From Neorhizobium alkalisoli (GTDB lineage: Bacteria; Pseudomonadota; Alphaproteobacteria; Rhizobiales; Rhizobiaceae), in NCBI RefSeq assembly GCF_007829835.1, contig NZ_VIWP01000009.1, positions 62,001 to 126,000 of the forward strand: a stretch of DNA of 64,000 nucleotides, written 5' to 3'. The notes beneath the pieces were generated by a model. That model saw only the letters and a list, made by a program, of their open reading frames with translations. It made no database searches and was not told the origin of the DNA. The position numbers and the translations under genes are program-made. Shown piece after piece: positions 35,855-44,654 of the stretch; the stretch's first letter is position 1; every line of letters starts with the position of its first letter.

Positions 35855-38416
35855 TTGAGTTACGACAGGTCTCAGATCAACCTTACCAACTGCGATCGCG
35901 AGCCTATCCATATTCCGGGAAGCATCCAGCCACACGGCGCGATGATTGTCCTCAACGACAATGGCCTGGTCTCCTTCGTCTCGGAAAACATCGACACGTT
36001 CCTCGGGGAAACAAACCGGGACTACGTCGGTGCTGAACTCTCCGATGTTGTCGGCGGCGCGGTGGCCCACGACATCGCGAACGCGATCGCGAAAGTCGGA
36101 TCGGGGCAGGTCGCGGGCGTGGTTCTCAAGGCGAAGCTAGCAGACGGTCGATATGCCGCGGACATCACGGCACATCGCTACGAAGGCAGGACGTTCCTCG
36201 AATTCGAGCCTCCTGCGTCCACCGAAGACACCGAAGTGGCGCTGCACCTCACACAGTCGCTGGTGCGCCGAGTGGACGGCCTCAAGGATTTCGACGCGTT
36301 GTTCAAAGCGGTCGCCCGTCTCGTCCGCGCTATGCTCGGATACGATCGAGTGATGGTCTACCGCTTCCTGCACAATGGAGCTGGCCGTGTCGTGGCCGAG
36401 GCCAGGGAGCCTTCGTTGACCAGCTTCCTGGGACAGCATTTTCCCGTCTCCGATATCCCCGTGCAGGCCCGTAAGCTCTATGTCCGAAACTGGGTTCGGA
36501 TCATCGGGGATGCGTCATTTGAACCTGTTCCGCTTGTTTCGATGCTCTCCGACGGGCAGTCGCCAGTCGATCTTTCCCACGCCCACCTGAGGAGCATTTC
36601 GCCGATCCATTGCGAATACCTCCGCAACATGGGCGTTGCGGCGTCCATGTCGATCTCTATCGTCGTGGACGGAGAACTCTGGGGACTTATTGCCTGTCAT
36701 CACAATACGCCAAAGGTTCTTTCGATCCCGCTCCGGGTGGCGACCGAACTGTTCGCCCAGTTCCTTTCGCTCCATGTCGCCACAATCGAGAACCGCGAGC
36801 AGAAGGCGGCGGCGGCGGCGACCAGGAGCAAGCTGGAAGCGATCATATCCGGCGTCGATCCCACCGATCCGGTCGAAGCGACGTTGCAGGCGCGGCTGAG
36901 GGAGTTTTCGTCGCTGATCGCCAGCGACGGCGCGGGACTATGGTCGCGCGGACACTGGTTCTCATTTGGTGTCACTCCGTCCGACGCGGCGATCCCGGAT
37001 CTGATGTCGCTGATCGCCGATAGATCCGGCCGTCAGATATGGGACACACAGGACCTTATGGCCGAGACCGGAGACGGCACGGAATACGGATCGCGGGTCG
37101 CGGGGGCGCTGGCGATCCCGATTTCCGTTTCGGCACCCGACTTCCTCGTTTTCTTCCGCAGCGAGGAAGCCCACGAGATCGAGTGGGCGGGCGAACCTAA
37201 GATGCGGGAGCAGGCGGAAAAAGCCGAAGGGCGGCTGACGCCTCGCGGGAGCTTCGAGACGTGGCGTGAAGACGTCCGTCATAAGTCGATGCCATGGACC
37301 GATGCCGACCTTGCCGTCGCGGAATCGGTTCGTGGCTATGTCAGGGACGTCATGCTCTCGCACAACGACGCCACCGAGGAACAGCGCGAACGCACCGAGG
37401 AGCAGCGCAGACTTCTCAACTCGGAACTCAATCATCGGGTCAAGAATATCCTGGCGCTCGTGAAATCGATCGCTTCCCAGACGGGTGCCAACGCCGACAC
37501 GGTGGACGACTACGCCGCGTCGTTCGAAGGTCGCCTGCGGGCGTTGTCGTTCGCTCACGACCAGACCTTCGGAGCGTCAGAGGGCGGGGAACTGAAAGGC
37601 CTGATCGATGCCGAGGCGAAAATGCATCGTTTCAGCAAGACGCCCGACCGCGTCTCTGTGACTGGGCAGTCGGTCGGCTTGACCGAGCGAGCATACGGCG
37701 TGTTCGCGCTGCTTCTGCACGAAATGATGACCAATGCTGCAAAATACGGCAGCCTGTCGGTTCCGGCGGGACGGCTCGACATATCATGGGAGTTCACCGA
37801 GAACGGCGACTGCCGGGTCAGCTGGATCGAGAGCGGTGGCCCCGAAGTCTATCCTCCCACGAGGCGCGGGTTCGGTTCGAACCTGATCGAGAAGACGGTC
37901 GAACACGATCTCGGCGGCACGGTCGATATTGAATACCCGCCACAAGGATTGAGGGCGAAGATCGTCATCCCGGCTTTGCACCTGCGGACGGTGGCCGAAA
38001 GCCAGGATGCTGTGGAACCGGGGCAGACGTCACCCGAGATACCCGTCGAAGGTCTGGACGTGCTTCTTGTCGAGGATCAGTCGCTGATCGCGATGGACAC
38101 CGAGGAGCTGCTGGTCACCTTGGGAGCTAGGAACGTGAGTGTCTCGGCGAACGTCAATGCGGCGCTCGCGACAATTGCCTCCAAGCCTCCGCAGGTAGCC
38201 GTGCTGGACCTCAATCTGGGGACAACAACCTCCGAAGACGTGGCACGCGAACTGGGGCGTCTGGGAATTCCCTACGTGTTCGCGACCGGCTATCGCGATG
38301 GAGTAAACATCCCGCAGGGTTTTTCGGACGTACCCGTTGTAAGAAAGCCAGTCTCGGCAGACACACTGGGAAGAGCTTTGAGCGATGCGCTGAACGAGAA
38401 GTCACAGTCGAACTGA
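35855..38416 (+). CDS. Bacteriophytochrome with HWE kinase and C-terminal receiver
   Basis: 853 aa from TTG at 35855 (CAGGA upstream). Order: N-terminal segment with biliverdin-attachment Cys13 (LTNCDREPIHIPGSIQPHGA), PAS_2, GAF with PVSDIPVQARKLY (the DIP motif and Arg) and SPIHCEYLRNMGV (chromophore-pocket His), PHY with the tongue motif TPRGSFETW, then an HWE kinase (LNSELNHRVKNILALV, MMTNAAKYGSL, SWIESGGP) and a receiver with Asp in VAVLDLNLG. It should bind biliverdin and respond to red/far-red light. No haem oxygenase (bphO) gene is next to it. The last 15 bases overlap the 3' end of a convergent receiver gene at 38402. Confidence 0.93.
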   Translation: MSYDRSQINLTNCDREPIHIPGSIQPHGAMIVLNDNGLVSFVSENIDTFLGETNRDYVGAELSDVVGGAVAHDIANAIAKVGSGQVAGVVLKAKLADGRYAADITAHRYEGRTFLEFEPPASTEDTEVALHLTQSLVRRVDGLKDFDALFKAVARLVRAMLGYDRVMVYRFLHNGAGRVVAEAREPSLTSFLGQHFPVSDIPVQARKLYVRNWVRIIGDASFEPVPLVSMLSDGQSPVDLSHAHLRSISPIHCEYLRNMGVAASMSISIVVDGELWGLIACHHNTPKVLSIPLRVATELFAQFLSLHVATIENREQKAAAAATRSKLEAIISGVDPTDPVEATLQARLREFSSLIASDGAGLWSRGHWFSFGVTPSDAAIPDLMSLIADRSGRQIWDTQDLMAETGDGTEYGSRVAGALAIPISVSAPDFLVFFRSEEAHEIEWAGEPKMREQAEKAEGRLTPRGSFETWREDVRHKSMPWTDADLAVAESVRGYVRDVMLSHNDATEEQRERTEEQRRLLNSELNHRVKNILALVKSIASQTGANADTVDDYAASFEGRLRALSFAHDQTFGASEGGELKGLIDAEAKMHRFSKTPDRVSVTGQSVGLTERAYGVFALLLHEMMTNAAKYGSLSVPAGRLDISWEFTENGDCRVSWIESGGPEVYPPTRRGFGSNLIEKTVEHDLGGTVDIEYPPQGLRAKIVIPALHLRTVAESQDAVEPGQTSPEIPVEGLDVLLVEDQSLIAMDTEELLVTLGARNVSVSANVNAALATIASKPPQVAVLDLNLGTTTSEDVARELGRLGIPYVFATGYRDGVNIPQGFSDVPVVRKPVSADTLGRALSDALNEKSQSN

Positions 38417-38803
38417 GCTTGCCTGATTGATGGATGGCTGCGACGGCTTACCCCCGGCGAGCGCTTCATCGGCTTTCGCCAGCGCGGAGAGAATCCGCGC
38501 CTCCGTGAACGGCTTCGCGACAACGTCGATTGCGCCATCGAGGCCGTAACCGACTTCACCGGGATTTCCGGTCACGAAAATGACCTTGATGCCGAACCTG
38601 TCGATGAGCCGTCGGGCAAGAGACCCGCCGCTTGGGCCGTCGGCCAGACGGAGATCGACAAGGGCGACGTCAGCATTTGCGGCATAAGCTAGAGCCTGGT
38701 CCACCGACGCGACGACCCCGACAATTTCGTGACCTGCGCCATCCACGATGCGATCCAACTCGACCGCGATCAGCAACTCGTCTTCGACAATTAAAACCTT
38801 CAT
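38402..38803 (-). CDS. Single-domain response regulator
   Basis: 133 aa receiver: LIVEDELLIAVELD, phospho-acceptor Asp in VALVDLRLADG (near 51), FVTGNPGE, VVAKPFTE. Convergent with the bacteriophytochrome gene, overlapping its end by 15 bp. Likely a partner of one of the three HWE kinases nearby. ATG preceded by GGGAGGAAT on its strand, a good ribosome site. Confidence 0.92.
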   Translation of the reverse strand: MKVLIVEDELLIAVELDRIVDGAGHEIVGVVASVDQALAYAANADVALVDLRLADGPSGGSLARRLIDRFGIKVIFVTGNPGEVGYGLDGAIDVVAKPFTEARILSALAKADEALAGGKPSQPSINQASSVRL

Positions 38804-39138
38804 TTATTCCTCCCTTTTCTCGGGCAGAAATAGGACAAGGCAAACACGGGGCAAGGTGCCCGAAGAATGGTGGCAGCCGAGAGTTAATCGGCTCGGAATG
38901 TCGACCCCCTTAGAGCCGTCCCAATATTACAACGCCGGCACCACGGCCGCCGTGGCGAGCACTTCCATCGACCAGGTCAGCAAAATGGCAGAGTGACCGT
39001 GGACCATGTCCGCTTTGGGCCGACAGCAGACTTCATGGAGTGGGTCAAAGCCAGAAAAGCCCCTCAAGACAATCTCGAAAGGCTCTTCCAATACTTGAAG
39101 CTAGCTTTAGGCCGCTAATTGTGTCGGTTTCTTCGAGC
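38804..39138. other. Intergenic region with half palindromic repeat
   Basis: 335 bp between the start of a receiver gene and the end of the GlcG-like gene. Contains the half copy of the palindromic repeat at 39006-39035. No gene supported. Confidence 0.5.
39006..39035. repeat. Palindromic intergenic repeat, half copy C
   Basis: ATGTCCGCTTTGGGCCGACA is like the left half of the repeats at 29012 and 31797; the right half is not recognisable here. Confidence 0.45.
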
Positions 39139-39660
39139 CTACTTCCCGAGAGCCGCAGCTCCGGCCTTGGCTACCGCCTCGTCCTGGTCCTTGTTTCCAC
39201 CGCTCACCCCGACAGCGCCGACGACCTTGCCGTCGATCTTGAGCGGAATACCGCCCTGCAAAACCACATAACCCGACGACAGCAGAGCCTGCCGGCCACC
39301 GTTCGCCGCGTTTTCCAGGTTGCCCGTGCTCTGCCAGAAGGCGGCAGCCGTCTCGGCCTTCCCCTGCGCGATCCTGGCGCTTGCCGGGAAGGCTCCGTCC
39401 ATGCGTTCGGCGGCGACGACCGTACCGGAGTTGTCGACGACAAAGACGCTCGACGGCGGTCCCTTCTGCGCTTCCGCGAGCGCGGCAGTTATGATCTTGT
39501 GCGCGGTGGCGACATCGAGATCGGTCGTCGGCTTTGCCGATTGGGCGTCAGCCTGAGAGACGCAGGCCAAGGCAAGGCTCAGCGATCCCGCGAGAACGGC
39601 TGCAAGCCGGCGCGGCTTTGCCAACGCTGTGGAGTCGAGGTTGCCCAGGTATTTTTTCAT
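39139..39660 (-). CDS. Secreted GlcG/HbpS-family haem-binding protein
   Basis: 173 aa from the Met at 39660, where GGAGA precedes the ATG and a signal peptide begins (basic start, LAAVLAGSLSLALACVSQADA). The rest is the GlcG/HbpS fold: VVDNSGTVVAAERMDGA, then ASARIAQGKAETAAAF, GGIPLKIDGKVVGAVGVSGG. Family members bind haem or corrinoid-like ligands and some help sense redox stress (HbpS with a histidine kinase). Lies directly downstream of the transporter-histidine kinase fusion gene on the same strand (155 bp), so a sensor accessory role is possible. Confidence 0.88.
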   Translation of the reverse strand: MKKYLGNLDSTALAKPRRLAAVLAGSLSLALACVSQADAQSAKPTTDLDVATAHKIITAALAEAQKGPPSSVFVVDNSGTVVAAERMDGAFPASARIAQGKAETAAAFWQSTGNLENAANGGRQALLSSGYVVLQGGIPLKIDGKVVGAVGVSGGNKDQDEAVAKAGAAALGK

Positions 39661-39814
39661 CGGAATCTCCATGTGTAACGCGGGGCGTCGAGCGCCCCGA
39701 AAGCGCCCCACCCTAGTTCTCCGGGTCGGGGCATTCTTGTAACTTCGGGTCACGACTTGATGAGACACCGCGGCAGCGAGGTCCGGTAGTGCGGCGACGC
39801 TTTCGAAGCGACTG

Positions 39815-42358
39815 TTACGCGCCCACCGCCGCACGAGGAGAGGTTACTTCCTCTTCCGCCGTCAACGGCAGAACGATCTCGAAAATCGCGCCACCGTCGT
39901 CGTGGTTGCGGGCCGTCAGCGATCCGCCATGCGCCTCAACGATCGTCTTGCAGATCGCCAGGCCTATACCCATGCCTTCATTCTTGGTCGTGAAAAACGG
40001 GCTAAAGAGTTTTGCGAGGTTCTCCGGAGCGATGCCCGTACCGCGATCACGGACCTGCAGCCGAGCCATATCCAGTTCGGCAGCGGTCAGCGAGATACTC
40101 AGGTCACGCTGCTCGGCAGGGACGCTGCCCATCGCGTGCAGGCCATTCGTGATCAGGTTCGCGATCACCTGCTGCATCTCGACCCGATCTGCCAACACCA
40201 CCGGATCATCGATCGAGAAATCGGTCGTCACCTTTGTGGAGGCCGACATCAGTTCGCGGTCAAGCAGACCGAGGACGTCCGTGACGATGTTCCTCAGATC
40301 GACGCTTTCGAGCCGTCTCCTGCTGCCCCGCACCTGCTCGCGGGTGCGCTGGATGATTTCACTCGCCCGCATGCTGTGCTTGATCGCGCGCTCCGCCGCC
40401 GTCGAGGCTGCCTTGATGTCCGGCGGGTTCGCCTGAAGCCACCGCATGCAGGCCTGCGCGCTCATGACCACAGCACCGATCGGCTGGTTCACTTCGTGCG
40501 CGATCGACGCGGAAATCGCGCCGACGGTCGCGACACGGCCAACCCTCGCGAGTTCGTTTTGCGCCGCCATCAGCGCTTCCTTGGCCTGCTCGCGCTGAGT
40601 GACGTCGATCATCGCGCACGCAACACGGTCGAAGGCGTCTTTGTCCTCAGGAAAGGCGATGACGAAGATCGCGATGACTTCGTTGCCGGGGCTCCTGAGA
40701 AGCCGCGCTTCCATCTCGACCCGATCGTCACCCGAGCACATGCCGAGAATAATGGCCTCCACCAGTTCGCTTCGCGGCGGAAGGAATCGGTCTATCGAGC
40801 CAAGGACCTCCTGCTGGTTCTTCCGATCGAGAAGGAGAACGGTAGCGTCGTTGACGTCCACGAACCTCACAAGCTTCGAGCACTGGTCGACGAACTCCGG
40901 CATCGAGTCGAGATATGCCCGAAGCTTGGCAGGAGGATAGGCGCGCACCGCCTCCAACCGCTTCCACAGGAGGGACAGGTCCACCTCGCACAGCGAGACG
41001 TGGTTCTGGGCGAAAATGGAGCGGTATCTCGTCTCGCTCTGCGCGAGCGCCCCGAGCGCTTTGCGTCTGGCGCTCGCGTCGAACGCGATGAGACTGAGGC
41101 CGCCCGTGATCGCGAGGTAAAAGCCGACAGCCACCAATCCGCTGTACTGGGCGAGGGCCTGAGACACGACCGGGGTCAACGCTCCCCCGATAATGCCGCC
41201 GATGTTGAAGGCGACCGACGTTCCGGAATAGCGGACCCGGGTCGGGAAAAGGCCCGGCAACCACGCCCCGAGTGGCCCGTTCACGAAACCCATCACCCAG
41301 AGCGAGAAAGCCAGGTAGATGAAAATGACGAGCAGTGACCCGCTTCCCAGCATTGGCGCGAGCACGACACCCGAGATGATGGTGCCGATGCACCCAAAGA
41401 TCAGGATGCGCTCCGGATCGATCCTGTCGGAAAGCCAGCTCGCCACCACGATGCCAGCGGCCATGAAGAGGATCGCGCCGAGCTCAACCATCAGGAACGA
41501 CGATCGGGTGTAGCCGAGTTCCGACGTGCCATACCCGAGGGCGAACGCCGTGACCACGTAATAGAGAGAGAAGCAGGCGACCACGCCGAACGCGCCGGAA
41601 ATCACCTGGTCCATGTGCAGCCGGAAGATGTCGAGGAGCGGTACGCGGGAAGGTTTCGACTTGGCTATGGCTGCGTGGAAGTCCCGTGTTTCGACGAGAT
41701 TGAAGCGGATCCAGATCCCCATCCAGACCAGGGGCGCGCTCAGGAGAAATGGCACCCGCCATCCCCAGTCGGCGAATTGCTCGGGCGACAGCGTTAGCGT
41801 CAGCCCCAGGAACAGGCTGTTGGCCAACAGGAACCCGATCGGCGCGCCAAGGGGCGCGAACATCGCATAGCGAGCGCGCCAACCCTTCGGGGCGTTTTCG
41901 AGAGCGAGAAGCGCCGCCCCGGTCCATTCCCCGCCAAGCGCCAGCCCCTGACCAAACCTGAGAAGGCACAGCAGAGCTGGGGCGAGCCACCCCGCGACCG
42001 CGTAGGTGGGAAGCAGTCCGATCGCCGCTGTCGATGCTCCCATTAACAGCAACGATGCGACCAGGGTCGCCTTGCGCCCTACCCGATCTCCGAAGTGACC
42101 GAAAACCGCTCCGCCGAGCGGCCGGGCAATGAACGCGATCCCGAAACTGGCGTAGGCACCGATCAGCTCCATCGACGAGACGGTCGCCGGAAAGAAAAGC
42201 GGCCCGAACACCAGGCTGGCGGCGGTGGCGTAGATATAAAAGTCGTAGAATTCGACGGAGGTGCCGACCAAGCTGGACATTAGGATCCGGAACGTCATTC
42301 CGCTCGGTATCGGTTCGTCGCCGACATACGAGGTATCGGTCTGAGCTCTGGCGTTCAT
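39815..42358 (-). CDS. MHS-type MFS transporter fused to PAS and histidine kinase
   Basis: 847 aa. Residues 20-430 are a complete 12-span metabolite:H+ symporter (MHS) protein: GHFGDRVGRKATL (88-100), RFGQGLALGGEWTGAAL (134-150) and a second-half PTRVRYSGTSVAFN. Residues 440-590 are a PAS-like sensor segment (SETRYRSIFAQNHVSLCEVD), and 595-847 a HisKA/HATPase kinase with His621 in IAHEVNQPIGAVV, N box VIANLITNGLHAM and G boxes RDRGTGIAPE and GMGIGLAICK. The kinase resembles FixL/DctB-type cores. It should both sense and perhaps carry an organic acid across the inner membrane and phosphorylate a regulator. A FixJ-type regulator gene is divergent from it 204 bp away. Single uninterrupted frame, no sign of a missed stop. 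Confidence 0.93.
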   Translation of the reverse strand: MNARAQTDTSYVGDEPIPSGMTFRILMSSLVGTSVEFYDFYIYATAASLVFGPLFFPATVSSMELIGAYASFGIAFIARPLGGAVFGHFGDRVGRKATLVASLLLMGASTAAIGLLPTYAVAGWLAPALLCLLRFGQGLALGGEWTGAALLALENAPKGWRARYAMFAPLGAPIGFLLANSLFLGLTLTLSPEQFADWGWRVPFLLSAPLVWMGIWIRFNLVETRDFHAAIAKSKPSRVPLLDIFRLHMDQVISGAFGVVACFSLYYVVTAFALGYGTSELGYTRSSFLMVELGAILFMAAGIVVASWLSDRIDPERILIFGCIGTIISGVVLAPMLGSGSLLVIFIYLAFSLWVMGFVNGPLGAWLPGLFPTRVRYSGTSVAFNIGGIIGGALTPVVSQALAQYSGLVAVGFYLAITGGLSLIAFDASARRKALGALAQSETRYRSIFAQNHVSLCEVDLSLLWKRLEAVRAYPPAKLRAYLDSMPEFVDQCSKLVRFVDVNDATVLLLDRKNQQEVLGSIDRFLPPRSELVEAIILGMCSGDDRVEMEARLLRSPGNEVIAIFVIAFPEDKDAFDRVACAMIDVTQREQAKEALMAAQNELARVGRVATVGAISASIAHEVNQPIGAVVMSAQACMRWLQANPPDIKAASTAAERAIKHSMRASEIIQRTREQVRGSRRRLESVDLRNIVTDVLGLLDRELMSASTKVTTDFSIDDPVVLADRVEMQQVIANLITNGLHAMGSVPAEQRDLSISLTAAELDMARLQVRDRGTGIAPENLAKLFSPFFTTKNEGMGIGLAICKTIVEAHGGSLTARNHDDGGAIFEIVLPLTAEEEVTSPRAAVGA

Positions 42359-42562
42359 TGACGTATATCCCCGGAATTCGTGAAGATTTTGGCCCTCCCA
42401 AACCGAGCAGACTCTACAATAACGGACGGCGCACAGAACCTATCCTTAGAGCTAGGTCGAGCTTTGCGCGTGCGCGTAGTAACTATCTGCGCAATCAGCG
42501 CCCGTTTCCGTCGCCGCATCGACGGCGTCCGGCGATCAATCGACTTTTTGAGGTCCACGCCG

Positions 42563-43222
42563 ATGTCGGCAGCAGCAGGTAATCGGGCGCACGACGCCAA
42601 CGCGACCAAAGCGGACGCGCCGCTAGTCGTCGTCGTCGACGACGACGACGGAATGCGCGACGGTCTAAGGGATGTTCTAAGCTCGGTCGGCATCGATTCG
42701 CTCGGGTTCTCGTCCACTGCCGAACTCCTCGCGGAGCCCCTGCCCGACCGCCCCGGCTGCCTGATCCTCGACGTCCGTCTCCCGGGATTGAGCGGCCTCG
42801 ACCTCCAGGCCAAGCTGAACGGGATGGGCAACAAGCTCCCGATCGTCTTCATGACGGGATACGCCGATGTCCCGATGAGCGTGCGCGCGATGAAGGCCGG
42901 CGCGACGGACTTCCTGTCCAAGCCTTTCAGGGATCAGGAGATGCTAGACGCGGTCTCCGTCGCGATAGAGCGCGACAGGGCCCGTCGCCTTGAGCTGAGC
43001 GCCGCCAACGAAGCGCTCAAGGCCGCCGCCTCCCTAACTCCACGGGAACATGAAGTGATGGAGGCCGTCGTCAAAGGCCTGCTGAACAAACAGATCGCCC
43101 ACCTCCTCGACATTTCCGAGGTGACCGTGAAAATCCATCGCGGGAACGTCATGCGGAAGATGAACGTGGCATCGCTCGCCGATCTGGTACGGAAAGTCGG
43201 GGTTCTCAACTCTCTCGCCTGA
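42563..43222 (+). CDS. FixJ/NarL-like response regulator with LuxR-type HTH
   Basis: 219 aa from the Met at 42563, chosen because the receiver begins about 25 residues later; the frame is open to 42380. Receiver: VVVVDDDDGMRDGL, Asp in LILDVRLPGLSG, FMTGYADVPMSV, FLSKPF. Output: LTPREHEVMEAVVKGLLNKQ then VTVKIHRGNVMRKM, a GerE/LuxR helix-turn-helix. This is the FixJ/TodT-type design. Divergent from the MFS-kinase fusion gene and almost certainly its partner. A hairpin overlaps its stop codon (43220-43240). Confidence 0.9.
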   Translation: MSAAAGNRAHDANATKADAPLVVVVDDDDGMRDGLRDVLSSVGIDSLGFSSTAELLAEPLPDRPGCLILDVRLPGLSGLDLQAKLNGMGNKLPIVFMTGYADVPMSVRAMKAGATDFLSKPFRDQEMLDAVSVAIERDRARRLELSAANEALKAAASLTPREHEVMEAVVKGLLNKQIAHLLDISEVTVKIHRGNVMRKMNVASLADLVRKVGVLNSLA

Positions 43223-43240
43223 TGCCGATACCCGGCATCA
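43220..43240 (+). terminator. Short hairpin at the FixJ-like gene stop
   Basis: TGATGCCG and CGGCATCA, 8-bp arms and a 5-base loop, begin at the stop codon. No T-run; weak. Confidence 0.35.
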
Positions 43241-43364
43241 ACGCCGCACCATGGCGACCTGGGCGGCAAATGTCGGGCTACCCATACAATCGTATTATTA
43301 CAAATTCCCGCCAGTCCATCTAACTAGATGTCAAAGCCCGTAAGTCGGGCGAAAGGAACATCAA

Positions 43365-43727
43365 GTGTCTGGCGACAAGAAATCAGTAGCCATCGTCGAC
43401 GACGACGAAGCGCTCCTCGAGGCCACATCCGGCTTTCTCGAGTCAATGGGCTATGACGCCCTCCCCTTTAGCTCTGGGCGTTCGTTTCTCGCCTATGACA
43501 ACATCGACCTCGTCACCCTACTGCTGACCGACATCAACATGCCGGAGATGACGGGGCTCGAGCTCCTGGACATCGTAAGGCAGCGCTGGCCGGACATGCC
43601 GATCATCATGATGACGGCGCTCAAGGACGAAGTCATCAGGCGGCGGGCCATCGCGGGAGGGGCGCGTGAGCTTCTCCAGAAGCCGATACTTGCCGACGAC
43701 CTCATCCGGTGCATCGAAGAAGCCTGA
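43365..43727 (+). CDS. Single-domain response regulator
   Basis: 120 aa from GTG at 43365, with GAAAGGA 7-8 bases upstream and a small hairpin (43336-43350) just before that. Receiver features: AIVDDDEALLEAT, phospho-acceptor Asp in LLTDINMPEMTG (near 56), MMTALKDE, LLQKPI. FixJ-receiver-like. Follows the FixJ-like regulator on the same strand by 142 bp; with the MFS-kinase it makes a three-protein circuit. Confidence 0.9.
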   Translation: MSGDKKSVAIVDDDEALLEATSGFLESMGYDALPFSSGRSFLAYDNIDLVTLLLTDINMPEMTGLELLDIVRQRWPDMPIIMMTALKDEVIRRRAIAGGARELLQKPILADDLIRCIEEA

Positions 43728-43954
43728 GCAAGGCCTACCCTTTGTCGGGCGTCTATCGGTCACCTGATTGCGCCCCAAGCTCGATAGCATTGGCATAGAG
43801 CTTGGCACGGGTACGGGCATGCGTCGTAATCCGGCGATCTCGGGCGGAGCCAATCTGGAGCTCAGCTCGACATCGGCCGCAACCGGGCTGATTTTTCGAC
43901 CATATACCTCAGAGTGATGGCTTCTTGTACAAAGCGGTTTCCAAAGTGAATGCC

Positions 43955-43988
43955 AAAAGGCCGGCAGGTTTTTTCCTGTCGGCCTTTT
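43955..43988. terminator. Intrinsic terminator after the DUF992 gene
   Basis: A 14-bp stem (AAAAGGCCGGCAGG with near-perfect complement) around a 6-T loop, 24 bp past the DUF992 stop on the minus strand, ending in TTTT. A-rich on the left side and T-rich on the right, so it can work in both directions. Confidence 0.8.
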
Positions 43989-44012
43989 GCGCGGTTATGG
44001 GTGCCGTTGGTG

Positions 44013-44477
44013 TCACAACGCCTTGAGGCGCAACTGGGTGACGCCGATGGAGAAATCGAGACCCTCCTGCCCATCGACGGCAACTGGCTGGAGAGAGAAG
44101 GTTCCGTGTGTCCCGCCGGTCAGAATGACCGCGCCTCCGCCAACTCCCAACGCCGCTGCCGCCTCGATGCCCCGATACGTGCCCTCGAGGTCGTAGGAGG
44201 TTTGCCTGCTTACCGCGTCTACCTCCCAGATCAACTTGGCCTTCTCGACTTCGCCGATGTCGACGCCGAAATTGTCGATAGAACCCGTATACCGTACAGG
44301 AGCCGATGCCTGGGAAGAATGGAACACACAAGCGACGTCCTGCTTGGAGCCGAGAATCGCTCCCTCGGAACGCGACAGATCGCACTCAAGACGGCCCGCG
44401 ACGAAATGCTCTGAAGCCGCCAGGGCGGGCTGGGCTGAGATAACTGACAGCGAAACGATAATGGAAGTCAGGCGCAT
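44013..44477 (-). CDS. Secreted DUF992 protein
   Basis: 154 aa. Signal peptide MRLTSIIVSLSVISAQPALA, then the DUF992 pattern: GRLECDLSRSEGAILGSKQD, CVFHSS, YTGSIDNFGVDIG, GVGGGAVILTGG and FSLQPVAVDGQEGLDFSIGV. Two Cys could form a disulfide. DUF992 proteins are periplasmic or exported proteins of Rhizobiales with unknown function, often several per genome. Stands alone with its own terminator. Confidence 0.85.
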   Translation of the reverse strand: MRLTSIIVSLSVISAQPALAASEHFVAGRLECDLSRSEGAILGSKQDVACVFHSSQASAPVRYTGSIDNFGVDIGEVEKAKLIWEVDAVSRQTSYDLEGTYRGIEAAAALGVGGGAVILTGGTHGTFSLQPVAVDGQEGLDFSIGVTQLRLKAL

Positions 44478-44654
44478 GGATTTTCCTTTGGATCTTTCTG
44501 ATTGAATTCGACTCAGCGGCCCGCACGGTTTTGGACGGCGTTCAGGTGGCCACTGGAAATCTGCTCGCGGAGGGCGGGCCCCAGGCTACGGCGAAAGGTT
44601 GCCATCCCGAGATCCCGCCAGCTTGTCGATTTCGGTTTTCCTGGCTGTCGCAGA

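Noticed and set aside
35768..39138. Haem oxygenase (bphO) partner of the phytochrome
   Set aside because: No gene of that type was found on either side; biliverdin must come from elsewhere.
39902..41338. 478-codon plus-strand open frame opposite the MFS-kinase fusion
   Set aside because: Arg/His/Asp-rich shadow with no family features.
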